Origin: Chloroflexi bacterium 54-19
GTDB taxonomy: Bacteria > Chloroflexota > Chloroflexia > Chloroheliales > Chloroheliaceae
NCBI GenBank assembly: GCA_001898225.1
Contig: MKTJ01000022.1
Span: 20,842 to 84,841, forward strand
Reading direction: 5' to 3'
Length of the DNA: 64,000 bases
Shown here: one piece after another, positions 35,596 to 46,200 of the stretch
Layout of the letters: each line of letters begins with the position of its first letter
How positions within the stretch are numbered: position 1 is the first letter of the stretch
Made by a program: the position numbers and the translations under genes
Notes under the pieces: model-generated
What the model was told of the DNA's origin: nothing
Database searches by the model: none
Seen by the model: only the letters and a program-made list of their open reading frames with translations

Positions 35596-35635
35596 AAAGG
35601 CCGCCCGGCTAATAATACAGTGCCGGGCGGCCTTT
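35596..35635. terminator. bidirectional terminator
   Basis: A 14-base perfect stem (AAAGGCCGCCCGGC with GCCGGGCGGCCTTT) between the convergent epimerase and phosphoesterase genes. Confidence 0.93.
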
Positions 35636-35673
35636 ATTGATTTAAATTTCCCAGGCAGTAAAGCCAGTTAAAA

Positions 35674-36549
35674 CTAGCGGGACACCACCAGCATATGGTC
35701 ATTAGGCTCCCCGAACATCGCTTCCGGCGGTCGTTCGTTAAACCCTTCGTCCTGGGCCTGCCGGGACGTATCCATGGCCTTCCAGAAAGCCGGGTCGGAG
35801 CGGTCAATATCAATCTTTTCAAACCGCATATTGCTTCCGTCGTCGTCAAAGGTAAAGAGGCCGTAGCTGTAGCAGAGCAAGGGCGCGCCCAACTGCACGT
35901 AATACCAGCCCTGGGCGTCCGGACCGGTTATACTGTTGGAGTGATTGTGGCCGCAGACGTAAAAGGCGGGGGGCCGGGTCAGTCTGGCAAACCTTTCCTG
36001 GACTGCCGGGCTGTTAAAAATGTTGTACCAGAGCAGTTCGCTCAAATGGGTCGTGCCCGTAATGGGGTGATGGCCCATTGCCACCAGGAAAGGTGGGCCA
36101 GATTGGTTGTAAGCGGCAATTTGCTCATCCAGCCAGGCCAGTTGCTCATCTGTAACGAACCCGCTCCAATTGGTGTCAATTTCCCTGGTGGTATCGAGCA
36201 ATAAAAAGCGGACCGGACCGGCATCAAAAGTGGTAAACAGGTCGGTCTGGCTGGCCCTGGGGTGTTCGCCCAGGAAGAACGGGGCCAGTTCATTTTTGGG
36301 CACTTTATAAGCATCGTGATTGCCGGGTATCCGTAACATTTTAAGACCGGCTTTAGCGGCCAGTTCGTCCTGGCGGGTCAACTCGCTGATATACCCGTAG
36401 GTGACAGTATCGCCTACCGCGATAACCAGGTCGGCCTGGTGCGCCGCTACCTGGCGAAAAAACTCCTCAAAGAAAAAGTCGCGGGCCTCGACTAATTGTG
36501 GGTCATCAAATTCGGTCAAATGCAAGTCGCCCAACACAATCAAGCGCAT
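35674..36549 (-). CDS. calcineurin-like metallophosphoesterase
   Basis: 291 residues with every metal-binding block in order: VLGDLHL, AVGDTVT, IPGNHDAY, MGHHPITG and CGHNHSN. It is a dinuclear-metal phosphoesterase, cytoplasmic, resembling cyclic-nucleotide phosphodiesterase/Icc types. The substrate cannot be fixed. AAGGAG lies eight bases before the ATG. It follows the ABC exporter genes on the same strand, 25 bp after the permease stop codon counting against the strand, and may be read from its own promoter. Confidence 0.88.
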   Translation of the reverse strand: MRLIVLGDLHLTEFDDPQLVEARDFFFEEFFRQVAAHQADLVIAVGDTVTYGYISELTRQDELAAKAGLKMLRIPGNHDAYKVPKNELAPFFLGEHPRASQTDLFTTFDAGPVRFLLLDTTREIDTNWSGFVTDEQLAWLDEQIAAYNQSGPPFLVAMGHHPITGTTHLSELLWYNIFNSPAVQERFARLTRPPAFYVCGHNHSNSITGPDAQGWYYVQLGAPLLCYSYGLFTFDDDGSNMRFEKIDIDRSDPAFWKAMDTSRQAQDEGFNERPPEAMFGEPNDHMLVVSR

Positions 36550-36573
36550 TCAGGACTCCTTTGCTTTCTTTCG

Positions 36574-38163
36574 CTAATCAAAATCGGCGTTCCGCACGTA
36601 ATACAGCCCGCTGAGTATAAACGCCCCGGCCACCAGCAGTCCAGTCGAAAGGTTCGCCACCGCCGCGATACTCCAGGCTACCCCGCAAAGAATGAGAGCG
36701 AACGGCCCGGCGTTTGGCACATCGAGCGGATTGCCACTCCATTTGGCAAGGCCGCGTTTGAAAAACCCCAGGGTCACCACAAAATTGACCACGACCAGGA
36801 CCAGCCACAACACCTGCCAGCTATACAGGATGGTTTTATCCAGGCCGGTTAAAAGAGCCAGGAACAAAACCACCTCGCCGCTCACCAGGGGCGTGATAAA
36901 GCCGAGGACCAGGTAATAAATCGAAAAACGGAGGCGGCTGACCGGCCAGTTCACCAGCATATCGGGATGGGAAAGTTCACGGCGTAACCCGCCGACCCCG
37001 GCCCGCAGCAAGACCCAATTTACCAGGAAAATCACCTGGATTTGAACTATCAACGAGGCGTTAAGCTGTCGCAAAACGACCAGTCCGAGGGCCGCGATAG
37101 CCCCGGTCCCGACCGCCAGGGCTACTCCCGGCAAAAGCTTGGTGACAGGGAGGCGTTGCAGGCGCAAACCCTGGCGCAAAAGGATGGTCAGGACCGGCCC
37201 GCGCCAGAAATCGGCCTGGGCCTGGCGGGCTTTGAAAGCCCCTCGCCCACTCTGGAGACGGCGTCCCAGGTGATAGAGCAAGGCCGCCTCACCCGCCGAA
37301 GCCTTATCCACCTTCGCGGCCAGCCGGAACCTTCCCCCCAGGCTCCCTTCTTCCAGGGCCGGGGCCAGGCGACTGGCTCGGCCTTGCCGCCAGAGTATCA
37401 GCACACCTGCCAGCACCATTAAGAGCATCCCACCCAGGGCCAAAAGGGTCAGGGTCGCATTTTCGTCAAGGGCGCGGCCTACCAGAAGCCAGCTTGTCAG
37501 AGTAGCGGGCCAGAAAATATAAGGGGCGTAGGGGGTAAAGACCAGCACCAGCAGGGCCAGAGCCACGGCATAACCGAAAATAGGGTGAGGCCGCCGGACC
37601 GGGATATATTTCCACATGCCGAGAACCCAGCGCAAACCACCGGACACGATAATAAACAGGGTCGCCGAAGCGCCGCCGATAACCAGGGCCAGGATGTCAT
37701 TGCCTTTCGACAGGTAAGAAGCGGTGCTGCTCACAATGGCACAGACCAGCACAAAACCCCCGATAGTCCGTTTGAAAAACGACTTGACCCACCAGACCAG
37801 GGTTATAAGACCGGTTGAAAGAGGCGACTGGCTCAAAAAGTCGAGGTCAGACAGTTCGAACTGCTGCAAATCATAGGTGTTGGCCGAGCGGAAGACCAGC
37901 CAGACCAGCCAGAGGGCCATCCCGGTAAAGACCAGTTGAGAGAAAGGCTGGAGCGGGACGGTAAAAATCGAAAGGACTTTGCCTATATTGACTACAATCC
38001 ACGCCAGCATGAAAAGCCCGCCCAGCCCCAGGAGTATAACAATATAAACCCCATAGAGTTTTTCGGAAACGTCGGTACTGCCGGAATCGTAACCGACATA
38101 CATATAAGCCAGCCGCCGCAAACGCTCGATTTTTCGCTCGTAGAGTAACAGTAAAGCGTTCAT
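36574..38163 (-). CDS. ABC exporter permease subunit
   Basis: 529 residues with roughly 12 hydrophobic segments and a cytoplasmic stretch (about 250-300). It starts inside the stop of the upstream ATPase gene (ATGA overlap), which makes it the membrane partner of that ATPase. No named family motif stands out; the arrangement resembles ABC-2-like exporters. The exported substrate is unknown. Confidence 0.75.
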   Translation of the reverse strand: MNALLLLYERKIERLRRLAYMYVGYDSGSTDVSEKLYGVYIVILLGLGGLFMLAWIVVNIGKVLSIFTVPLQPFSQLVFTGMALWLVWLVFRSANTYDLQQFELSDLDFLSQSPLSTGLITLVWWVKSFFKRTIGGFVLVCAIVSSTASYLSKGNDILALVIGGASATLFIIVSGGLRWVLGMWKYIPVRRPHPIFGYAVALALLVLVFTPYAPYIFWPATLTSWLLVGRALDENATLTLLALGGMLLMVLAGVLILWRQGRASRLAPALEEGSLGGRFRLAAKVDKASAGEAALLYHLGRRLQSGRGAFKARQAQADFWRGPVLTILLRQGLRLQRLPVTKLLPGVALAVGTGAIAALGLVVLRQLNASLIVQIQVIFLVNWVLLRAGVGGLRRELSHPDMLVNWPVSRLRFSIYYLVLGFITPLVSGEVVLFLALLTGLDKTILYSWQVLWLVLVVVNFVVTLGFFKRGLAKWSGNPLDVPNAGPFALILCGVAWSIAAVANLSTGLLVAGAFILSGLYYVRNADFD

Positions 38164-39077
38164 GAGCGGGGCTTCCGGTAATTTGGGGCGGACGGTTTGG
38201 CGGATTTGGACGGCGCGGCATTCCGGGGTGGGGGCGGGGCCACAGGTGGAGTGGGCGGGCCCACAGGTGGCTCTTCCGGCTTACGGGCGGTATCTTCGTC
38301 ACCATTTTCGGCTGGTTCGTCTAAACCGGCGTCGTCTTCCATAAAGGCCAGGTAGATGTCGCGTAAACCTGCTTCCGGCGGTAAATCGGCGCTTTCCCGC
38401 AAAAAGTCCAGGCCACCGACCGCCAGGGTCTGCCCCCGGTCCACCAGGACGAACATGTCGCAAAAATCCTGCAAGGCTTCCCATTGGTGGCTGCTAAAAA
38501 TCGCCAGGCCACCTTCCTCGCGGTACTCGTCCAGGGCTTCATACAGACGTGAGACGCTGCGAATATCCAGGGTGCCGCCCGGTTCGTCAAGCAACATTAC
38601 TTTCGAGGGCCGGATAAACCCGCAGCATATCGAAAGCTTCTGGGACATACCTCGCGAAAGCGTAAAGGAGGGCTGGTGACGGGCCTCCCACAGCCCGAAA
38701 CGCCGTAACAACCGTTCGGACTTTTCGGTGAAGTCGGTCATGGCGTTATGGGCGCGAGCCAGCAGTTCCATGTGTTCGATTACGGTCAGTTCGACGTAAA
38801 AATTGGGTACATCTGGCACGTAAGCCAGGTAGCGGCGGGCTTCGCTCTCCTGGGTCGAAAGGTCGTGCCCGTTTATCTTGATAGTGCCTTTTTCAGGCTT
38901 GACCAGCCCGGCCAGTGACTTCAGCAGGGTGGTTTTACCTGCTCCGTTCGGCCCAAGTAGGCCGACCAGCGAGGCGGGCGGCAATTTCAAATTGAGGTTA
39001 TCCAGGACGGCATGGTCGCCGTAACGCTTGGTCAGGTCGTACACTTCAAGCGCGGGAGGGGGAATAAGCTGGTCCAT
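38160..39077 (-). CDS. ABC transporter ATP-binding protein
   Basis: 305 residues. Walker A is LLGPNGAGKTTLLKS, the ABC signature is degenerate (TLSRGMSQKLSI), Walker B is KVMLLDEPGGTLD, and the switch His is in IFSSHQWEAL. The last 70 residues are acidic and Pro-rich (GLDEPAENGDED, then PPVGPPTPPVAPPPP) and look disordered, which is unusual for this family. It powers the permease encoded by the overlapping gene. Confidence 0.92.
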   Translation of the reverse strand: MDQLIPPPALEVYDLTKRYGDHAVLDNLNLKLPPASLVGLLGPNGAGKTTLLKSLAGLVKPEKGTIKINGHDLSTQESEARRYLAYVPDVPNFYVELTVIEHMELLARAHNAMTDFTEKSERLLRRFGLWEARHQPSFTLSRGMSQKLSICCGFIRPSKVMLLDEPGGTLDIRSVSRLYEALDEYREEGGLAIFSSHQWEALQDFCDMFVLVDRGQTLAVGGLDFLRESADLPPEAGLRDIYLAFMEDDAGLDEPAENGDEDTARKPEEPPVGPPTPPVAPPPPRNAAPSKSAKPSAPNYRKPRS

Positions 39078-39171
39078 TTTAATTTTTAGAGACTTTCCAG
39101 GCCATTTTACAAGCTTTTCAGAACGCCCCTTTATTATAGCAGTATCTGGCGCAGACCGTGACCCGCCCGCC

Positions 39172-40455
39172 TTAACCCATGTGCTGGGGTGCTATCGGAC
39201 CGGGGTCCAGCACTTCAATGTCGGTGAAAGGCAAGACCAGGGTGGTGCCCTGTACATCCACTTTTGCCAGCCGTTCGAGTTGACCGGGATGGATGCCGCG
39301 CCGTGAGGCGGGGAGACTGACCACCTGGCCGACCGCCCCCAGGTAGGTCGGGTTTAGCAGGCGGACGATAGAGCCGACCCTGGGCAAAAGCGGGCCTTCA
39401 AAGCGGGCTGCCGGGCGGTTGGCCCCACCGGTCGTGATTAGCGGAATGATGATTTCGGGGCGTTGCAGGCCCCGCCGCAACTGGGTCTGACCGTTTAGCG
39501 AAAGTTCCTCGCCGTCATGCCCGGCCAGCATTTCAAAAAGGCGGGAGGCCATAGGCCGGATACCAAAACCTTCGGTGATAACCAGGGTAAAAGGGCTATC
39601 CGGGCTGAAAGGTTCCGCCGGAAAACGCCAGTTGTAGGAGCCGACCCGGTAAAGCTGGGATTGGCGGCGGTATTCCAGAAATTTGGCGAGTTCTTCTTCG
39701 TGGATACTCCCGGCGATAATACCGCGCACCTTCAAGTCGATAGCCCGGCGCAGACCTTCGGCGGTAAGGTACGACCCGCCGAGCAAAATAAAGTTGGTGG
39801 CGCGGGCATCAATCGCGGCAGGGTCGAGCGGTTCCGCCGGGTTGGTCGCCATTACTCGTAAAAGGCCGTGCCGTTCGCGGCCAAAACCAAAAGCCCCCCT
39901 GGCATAGGCAGCCTGTAACTGGATGCCCACCCCATAATTCTGGATAACGTCGACCACCATACCTCGCACATAGGCTTCGAGTTTGAAAGGCTGAGGTCGC
40001 GGGGTCAGGCTGATATAGCCGCCGAGGTCGTCAAGGGCCGAAATCGTACCGTCAAAAGGGGCGCGGAACTGGCGACGCCCGACCAGGCTCTTGTTGACGG
40101 CGATTATATCGTCGGTGTTAAAGCTTTCCTGAACATCTTTTTTGAGGAATTTAATCGCCTCTTTGGGCGTTACCCCAAAATACTCGGCCAGGTTGAAAAG
40201 TTTAGGTTGGCCAGGAATCCTGGTCGTGGCAATAACGGTGTCGCTTTCGACCTTGTGACCGATACCGGCCAGCACCTCCCCGGCGGTAGGCAGGCGGCGG
40301 GTCACTTTGAGAGTAAGGTTCTGGGCCAAGGCCGGTAGATACTGGGTAGCGCTGCCGGGAGTGTTCCCGGCCAACTGGACCCGGTTGCCCAGGTTGGGCC
40401 GCAAATTGCCGCCAAGGGTTATGCCCGAACTGACCGGGGGATTTTCTTCTAGCAA
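39172..40455 (-). CDS. barrel-sandwich/KOW protein of the MutL cluster, function unknown
   Basis: About 427 residues. The N-terminal part (LTLKVTRRLPTAGEVLAGIGHKVESDTVIATTRIP) looks like a barrel-sandwich (lipoyl-like) domain. The middle has PFDGTISALDDLGGYISLTPRPQ, a second sandwich-like piece, and a Rossmann-type stretch (LGGSYLTAEGLRRAIDLKVRGIIAGSIHEEELAKFLEYR). The C-terminus carries a KOW-like strand set (GSIVRLLNPTYLGAVGQVVSLP). No membrane segment. TTG at 40455 is chosen because AGGAGG sits seven bases upstream, inside the last codons of the MutL-like gene. It is the last gene of the operon. Confidence 0.65.
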   Translation of the reverse strand: MLEENPPVSSGITLGGNLRPNLGNRVQLAGNTPGSATQYLPALAQNLTLKVTRRLPTAGEVLAGIGHKVESDTVIATTRIPGQPKLFNLAEYFGVTPKEAIKFLKKDVQESFNTDDIIAVNKSLVGRRQFRAPFDGTISALDDLGGYISLTPRPQPFKLEAYVRGMVVDVIQNYGVGIQLQAAYARGAFGFGRERHGLLRVMATNPAEPLDPAAIDARATNFILLGGSYLTAEGLRRAIDLKVRGIIAGSIHEEELAKFLEYRRQSQLYRVGSYNWRFPAEPFSPDSPFTLVITEGFGIRPMASRLFEMLAGHDGEELSLNGQTQLRRGLQRPEIIIPLITTGGANRPAARFEGPLLPRVGSIVRLLNPTYLGAVGQVVSLPASRRGIHPGQLERLAKVDVQGTTLVLPFTDIEVLDPGPIAPQHMG

Positions 40456-40459
40456 GTTT

Positions 40460-42583
40460 CTACCTCCTGCGTCCCAGGCTAAAACCACGTTTCTTGGTCT
40501 CGCGCAAACTGGCCGGTTGGTCCACCGCGCTGTTGGCGCTCAGGCCGCCCGGCTCACCCGGTGGGACCGGACCGGAAGCGGGAGCAAAATCTTCGGTACC
40601 ATCGGCCTCGGCCTGTCTGAGGGCCTGGCGGTAAACGTTGTACCAATCCGTGACCTGGGCCATCCTGGCTTCGGCGTCTTCGGCGAACTTGATGGGCCGC
40701 CCGCGCGCGTCAATAATCAGTCCAAGCGCCCCACCGCTAATGTAGGTCCCTTCGGCGGTGCTGACCAGCGCCCCGGCCTTGGAACTACCGATTTTGAAGC
40801 CGCCCTGCAATTGAATTTCGAGGGTAGCCTGTTCGTCCGCCCGCAAATTGAGCAGGGCGATAGAGCCGTAGGCCACCGTCGTTTCGCGGACCTGGCCGTT
40901 GCGTTTGCGGAGTGTAACCTTGGCTGCCATCACGCCGGGATTGCCGTGCCCCTGGACGATTACCGCCGCCCCCAACCGGTGCAGGCAGTCGTAACGGAAA
41001 AGGTAGGCCGCCGCGTTCGGGTTCAGACTTGCCAGCGAACCCGCCGCCGACATGAGCATGGTCGAATCGAGGTCAAGCTCGACCAATCCGGTTTCGCTGG
41101 CCCCGGTCGGTTGGAGACCGTCCAGCATCAAAAGGGCGGTTTGCCAGAGCGGGACGTTTACCATCGGGCCACCAACCCCAATCAGGCGGTTGTAGTTAAA
41201 AGGGGAGGGAGCTTCCCGGTTCATTTCGGCCAGCAGGATGCGCAGGGCCTCCCGCCCATAAGCGCCCTCGATAAAAAGCTCGCGCTCGGTCGCCGGTAAA
41301 ACCTGGGGCCGCAGGGTCTTGTTGAGGGCGTAATGAACCAGTTCTTCATCATTAATCTCGAAAGGCAGCCAGCGCCGCAACAAATCGGGCGAGGTTTCGG
41401 CCAGCAAATTACTCAGGCCAAAGCTAAGACCAAACCCGCCCCGCACCATCGAGGTAAACCGGGCAGCATCGGCGTAAAAAAGGGCCGCGTTCGAGCCGCC
41501 CAGGTCGGCGGTCAGCACCCGGTTAGCCTCGACATCTTTCGCCAGGAACCGGGTTATCAGGCTCAGCGAATCGCTGGTCGTATTAATCAGGGTCTTGCTC
41601 ATTTCGCTCAGGCGGCGATAGCCCGGCAGGTTCGGCAGCAACCGCTCCTGGTAAATATTAGCGAGTTGAGCCTGTAAGGGGTTCAGGTTTTCGCGGTCGC
41701 TGGTAGGCCGGATGTTATCGACCAGGAAGACCTCACACTGCCCTGCTACCTGCTCCAGCACTTCCTGCTGGGCTTCAGGCGGCCCGGCAAAAACCAGGCT
41801 GGACGAGCGGCGGGTCTCCCCGGTCGCAATACCCAAAAATCTTTCCTGGCGGTTCGCTTCGAGGACCACGTCTACCAGTTTGCGGTAAGAGGCCGAGCGC
41901 GCCCCCTGGCTGCCCCCCGAAATAACCACGACATTGGGTGAGAGGCGGCGCAACTTGGCGACCTGGCGGGCTTTCCAGGATTGAGGGGTTGGCCGGTTTT
42001 TCTTGACCTTTTTGGCTTTGGACTTTGCCAGGACCGGTTCCGGTTCCTCCGGGGTCAGGCCATCCTCGGTTAGCCCGGCGAAAGGCGAGGAAGTCATTTC
42101 TTCGGCGTCGGGGTCGTAGTCGAGCGAAGCAGGCGGGGTCGCACCGTTGGCGGAAAAGTGGTAATCGTCGCCGTAATCGTCCAGGCTGATAGTGCCGACG
42201 ACGCTGGTATAGGTGCCGTGACTGGCCCTGGCCGCCGAGGAAGCCGATAGCTCTTTGACCAGCCCGGCGGCGACCACACGCAACGGCTCGGCAGCACTGC
42301 TGCTGGCGACGAAAGCGTCCACCCCGCTGCCATCTTCCTTCTGCGGGGTGATAAGCCTGGTTCCGGCCAGGAGGCGTTTACCGGTGGTTTCCTCAATCAC
42401 CCTGATTGCATTCAAAACACCGATGGTGACATCCGGGTAAGGTTCTTCCAGGGTACTGGGCGCTTCCCCCCTGGCGACAAAGCGATACGCCTGGTCTACA
42501 ACCTCAACCAGGGCCACGCGAGTAGTATTGCTGCCGCAATCGGCAATCAAAACCGATTCTATTTTGCTGAAACGAGTTTGCAT
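40460..42583 (-). CDS. MutL (glutamate mutase L)-family actin-fold ATPase
   Basis: 707 residues. The ATPase core has phosphate loop 1 VLIADCGSNTTRVALVEV (about 11-28), DVTIGVLNAIRVIEE, and phosphate loop 2 VLTADLGGSNAALFY, matching the MutL family, related to BadF/HgdC activators and FtsA-like folds. GlmL accompanies adenosylcobalamin glutamate mutase in clostridia, but no mutase subunit is here, so a chaperone or reactivase for another complex is plausible. A disordered insert near 150-210 ends in a Lys-rich patch (AKSKAKKVKKNR). The last codons hold the ribosome site for the next gene. Confidence 0.8.
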   Translation of the reverse strand: MQTRFSKIESVLIADCGSNTTRVALVEVVDQAYRFVARGEAPSTLEEPYPDVTIGVLNAIRVIEETTGKRLLAGTRLITPQKEDGSGVDAFVASSSAAEPLRVVAAGLVKELSASSAARASHGTYTSVVGTISLDDYGDDYHFSANGATPPASLDYDPDAEEMTSSPFAGLTEDGLTPEEPEPVLAKSKAKKVKKNRPTPQSWKARQVAKLRRLSPNVVVISGGSQGARSASYRKLVDVVLEANRQERFLGIATGETRRSSSLVFAGPPEAQQEVLEQVAGQCEVFLVDNIRPTSDRENLNPLQAQLANIYQERLLPNLPGYRRLSEMSKTLINTTSDSLSLITRFLAKDVEANRVLTADLGGSNAALFYADAARFTSMVRGGFGLSFGLSNLLAETSPDLLRRWLPFEINDEELVHYALNKTLRPQVLPATERELFIEGAYGREALRILLAEMNREAPSPFNYNRLIGVGGPMVNVPLWQTALLMLDGLQPTGASETGLVELDLDSTMLMSAAGSLASLNPNAAAYLFRYDCLHRLGAAVIVQGHGNPGVMAAKVTLRKRNGQVRETTVAYGSIALLNLRADEQATLEIQLQGGFKIGSSKAGALVSTAEGTYISGGALGLIIDARGRPIKFAEDAEARMAQVTDWYNVYRQALRQAEADGTEDFAPASGPVPPGEPGGLSANSAVDQPASLRETKKRGFSLGRRR

Positions 42584-42601
42584 TGGATGTTCTAACAGGT
42601 C

Positions 42602-43267
42602 TTAAAATTTCAGATTGATTAGAAAGAGCAAGCGGTCTACCAGGGCGGCAAAATAAGTTAAAAAGACCGATGCAAAAACAGCCCCAAATGCCAGCATTAT
42701 AGCCCAGCGTCCGGCCAGCCTCACCCGGCTACTAAGGCCGGTATCTGCTACCTCCTGGACCGGTGTGGACCTCTGGTCGGAAGGATTAACCCTGAAAAAG
42801 GTAAACTGGAAATACCACAACGCTAAAATTGTGCCCAATATTAAAATAACCCGGCCAACAATGTCGCCGGAAGTGAGCGGGAGCATGGTCGCGCCGACCT
42901 GCGGCAGCAAGGTGCCGGTGAGCGCCCCCGCCAGGGCCAGGGCCGCGACCGTACCAATCACCAGGGCCATAACCAGGTTCGTAACCGGCTTGGCCGCCCG
43001 GAGCGGCCTGAGCAGCAAAAGCACCCCCAGGACCATTGGCACCAGGTAAAGCCACCAGTCCAGGCCACCGGTCTGCCCGGTATTAAGGATATAATCAAAG
43101 GCCGGAACGAACAAGTTAAAGACGATTTGTAAAACGACCCACCCTACACTCACACCGATTAAAATGTGTTCGGCCAGACGGAAGACCGGGTTATCGCCCA
43201 GCAGGTAACTAAAAACCATTAAAGTCAGGATTACCGCGATGATTGTCCCCACCACATTCAAATCCAT
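42602..43267 (-). CDS. six-helix membrane protein of the MutL cluster
   Basis: 221 residues with about six membrane segments, beginning VVGTIIAVILTLMVFSYLLGDNPVFRLAEHILIGVSVGWVV. The SYLLGDNPVFRLAEHILIGVSVG block is the most distinctive part and recalls a widespread uncharacterised membrane family. GGGGAG lies ten bases before the ATG. Its neighbours are the giant zinc-ribbon protein (25 bp away) and the MutL-like ATPase (18 bp). Function unknown; probably part of one membrane complex. Confidence 0.7.
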   Translation of the reverse strand: MDLNVVGTIIAVILTLMVFSYLLGDNPVFRLAEHILIGVSVGWVVLQIVFNLFVPAFDYILNTGQTGGLDWWLYLVPMVLGVLLLLRPLRAAKPVTNLVMALVIGTVAALALAGALTGTLLPQVGATMLPLTSGDIVGRVILILGTILALWYFQFTFFRVNPSDQRSTPVQEVADTGLSSRVRLAGRWAIMLAFGAVFASVFLTYFAALVDRLLFLINLKF

Positions 43268-43292
43268 CTATGAGCTTCTCCCCCTGGAATTT

Positions 43293-46200
43293 CTAACGCC
43301 GCCGCCGGACCAGGTAAATCACATTTACCACCACAATCACCACTATGAGAAGGATGGCGGCCAGGCTCTGGGCGGTCAAACGTCCCTCCACGCCGACGGT
43401 TGGGTCCGTTTTAAGATTGAGTTTATCCTGCAACAACTGGTCGTACTGGGCGGTCTGGTTCAGCCCGGCTAACAGAGCCTGGGCTCTCGGCTGCGTTTCG
43501 CTCGACATCTGGCCGGGGTTCGCCGTTGATAACCCCTGGGCATAAGGCCGCGCCACCGGCTCGACCGCTTGCGGTACCCCCAGTACCATGTGTGCGCCCG
43601 GTTGGACCCCGACCTGCTCGACCCAGGTCCGTACACTACCTTCGTCCCCGGCGAGGACCACAATCAGGTCAAAATCGGTGAGCGAATTGATACCGGCGGT
43701 CGCCGCCAGGTCCCCGGCCCGCTGGCCGTTTTTGTAATCGGTCAGGTCGCCAATCGAACTGAATAAGCTGCGCAAAGCGGCTTCCTGGCCGGAACGCCAG
43801 CCCAGGTTCAGGTAAGTGGTACCGTATTTGTAGAAATTGTCGTTTCCATAAATCGGGTTGGTCGCCAGTTCATCGGTGATACGGGCGGCCAGGGCCGGAC
43901 CCTGCGGGTTGAGGCTGAGCGTAACCAGTTTGGCCCGTTTCGCCATTAAATGCTGGACTACCGCTGTCGAAAGCGGGCTCATCTCGCCGGAGCGGTCGGC
44001 GTCCCAATCGAAAGCCACCAGCACTTTAGCATTGGCTGGCAAACCGTCAATCTGGCTGTAAAAAGCCTGGACATTCGGCGAAATGGTTAGAGAGCCGAGA
44101 GGTAAGGGCCGGAGCAGGCCAAAAATAGCCACCGCCAGCAGCAAAATATAGAGGAAGTAGCGCACGAAATTGGGCGATAACCGCAAGCCGCGCTTGCTTT
44201 TAGCAGAGACTTCCTCGACCGGGACAGGGCTATTTGGCAAGAGCAAAGTTTCCAGGACGGCGGCGCTGGCAAGGCGCGGCGGCAGGTTGACCGAAGGCAA
44301 TTCGTCTTCTGCCGGTTCAGGTTCAGGTTCGGCCTCGCTTGCGGGCGGCTCGGCGGGCGAGCTTGCCGGGACTTCTTCCGCCTCGTTTGGAGTCGCGGGC
44401 AAAATAACCCGGTCGGTTTCCTGGTCGGGCGCGGCGTTTGGTGGAGGCGCAACAGAACGCAACCAGGCAGGCAGGGCATTTTCGGAGGGAGCCGTAGTCG
44501 CTGCCGTGTCGGGGGCCGGTTCGGACGGTTTAGGCGCGTTCGATTGTTGCAACCAGGCCGGGCCTTCCACGTCGCCAAAGAAATTGCTGCCACTTAACTG
44601 GTCATTCGGCACTTCCTGGAGCAAAGCCGCGTAATCAACGGGCGGGCCTTCCTGCCGCTCCCTGGGTAGAGTCGGGCCGGTGTAATCTTCGGGACCAAAG
44701 GTCAGGGCCGGGGCTTCCGGCTCTTTGAGCCAGTCCGGCAACTGGGCCGGGGATTGGCCGGACAGCAGGGGCGGCAGGGTCGGGTCGAACTCCGGTTCCT
44801 CGCTCGGTTCCTTGAGCCAATCCGGCAACTCGCGTTCCTCGACGGTCGAACCCTTGGGCTGGAGCGGCTTTGTAGGCGTGGCCGGGGCAATTATCGCCGG
44901 GGTATCGGTCTGTTCAGGTTCGTCCCGCAACCAATCGGGCAAATCCGCGTCCGGCGTGGTTGTTTCAGCCAGGGCGCTGCTGCCCTGGTTCATTTCGGAA
45001 TAACCGCTGACCGCAGGCGGCGGGGCCGCTTCGACCGGGCCGCTGGCCGACAAAGCCTTAAGCCAATCGGGTATATCATCCGGGTCTTCCTGAAGTTCAG
45101 CCCCTGCCGGGGAAGTCGCAGAAGGGAGGGAGGGCAGCGGTGGCAGGTCCGGCAGAGCCGCCGCCGCGGCTACCGGGTCGGCAGTATCATCGTCGGCGTC
45201 GGGACTCCACCGGGCCGCCCAGCTATCTTCCTGGTCCGGTTCGGTGGTCTCGGTGGTCGAGACCGGGCTGCCGCTCTGGATAGGGGTGGCCGGGGCAATT
45301 ACACCCTCGCTTGCCAGGCTTTGTGACCCGGCGTCATCCTCAGTTTCCTCATCCGGTGCCGGTGTGGCCGCAGGTTCGGCGGTTTCAGGAACAAAAAGCC
45401 GCTGCCAGGTCGGCAATTCGTCCTCGCCGGAAGACGCCGCCTGAGGATTTGCCAGGAATTCCGGCAATTCGAAGGTGGAGGGTTTACCCTGCTCGGACGC
45501 TTCCAACCGGGGCGCTTCGTTGGACGTTGGGGCGGGCAAATCACCTGTTTCCAGGTCGCCGGTCTCGTTATCAAGATAGCCAAAGCTATACCGGTTGGAA
45601 CGCGTCCCACCCTGCGGTTTAGCCGGGGGGGCCGGGGCCGCAGCCGTATCTTCAAGGGAAAGGTCCGGCAGGTCGGGTAAAGTGGCGAGTAAAGCCGAGA
45701 GCGCTTCTTTATCGGGCATTTCCTGGCCGGTCAGGTCGCCGCCGGGTGAGAAACTTTGCAGTTCCTCGCCAGCGTCGGTTTCACCGGCCTTATCGCCACT
45801 CAAAGACATCTCCACGTCCGGTTGGGTCGATTCGACTGTAGCATCCGGGTTAGTGGCTACCTCGTCGGGAATCAACTCCGGCTGGCTCAGCATGGCTCCT
45901 ACCGAGAAAGGCCGGGTGCCTTTTGACCGGACGTTCTTGATATAATCGAGCGTAAACCCGTCATCATCCAAAAGTGTGTCGGAAGTCCCGGCCTGGTTCC
46001 CATTAGATAAAGAACTATTTTCAAGTACAGGCGGTTGGAGACCGGCCAGCCAGGGTTTTAAATCCGGCGAGGTTCCACTCCCGGCAAACCCCGAAACCGG
46101 GGCAGCGGTAGTTTCCAGGACCGGTTGTTCCAACCCCACCAGCCAGGGTTTTAACCCGCTGCTGGCGGTAGCAGGGGTCGGCGGAGCCTCATCGAGGGAA

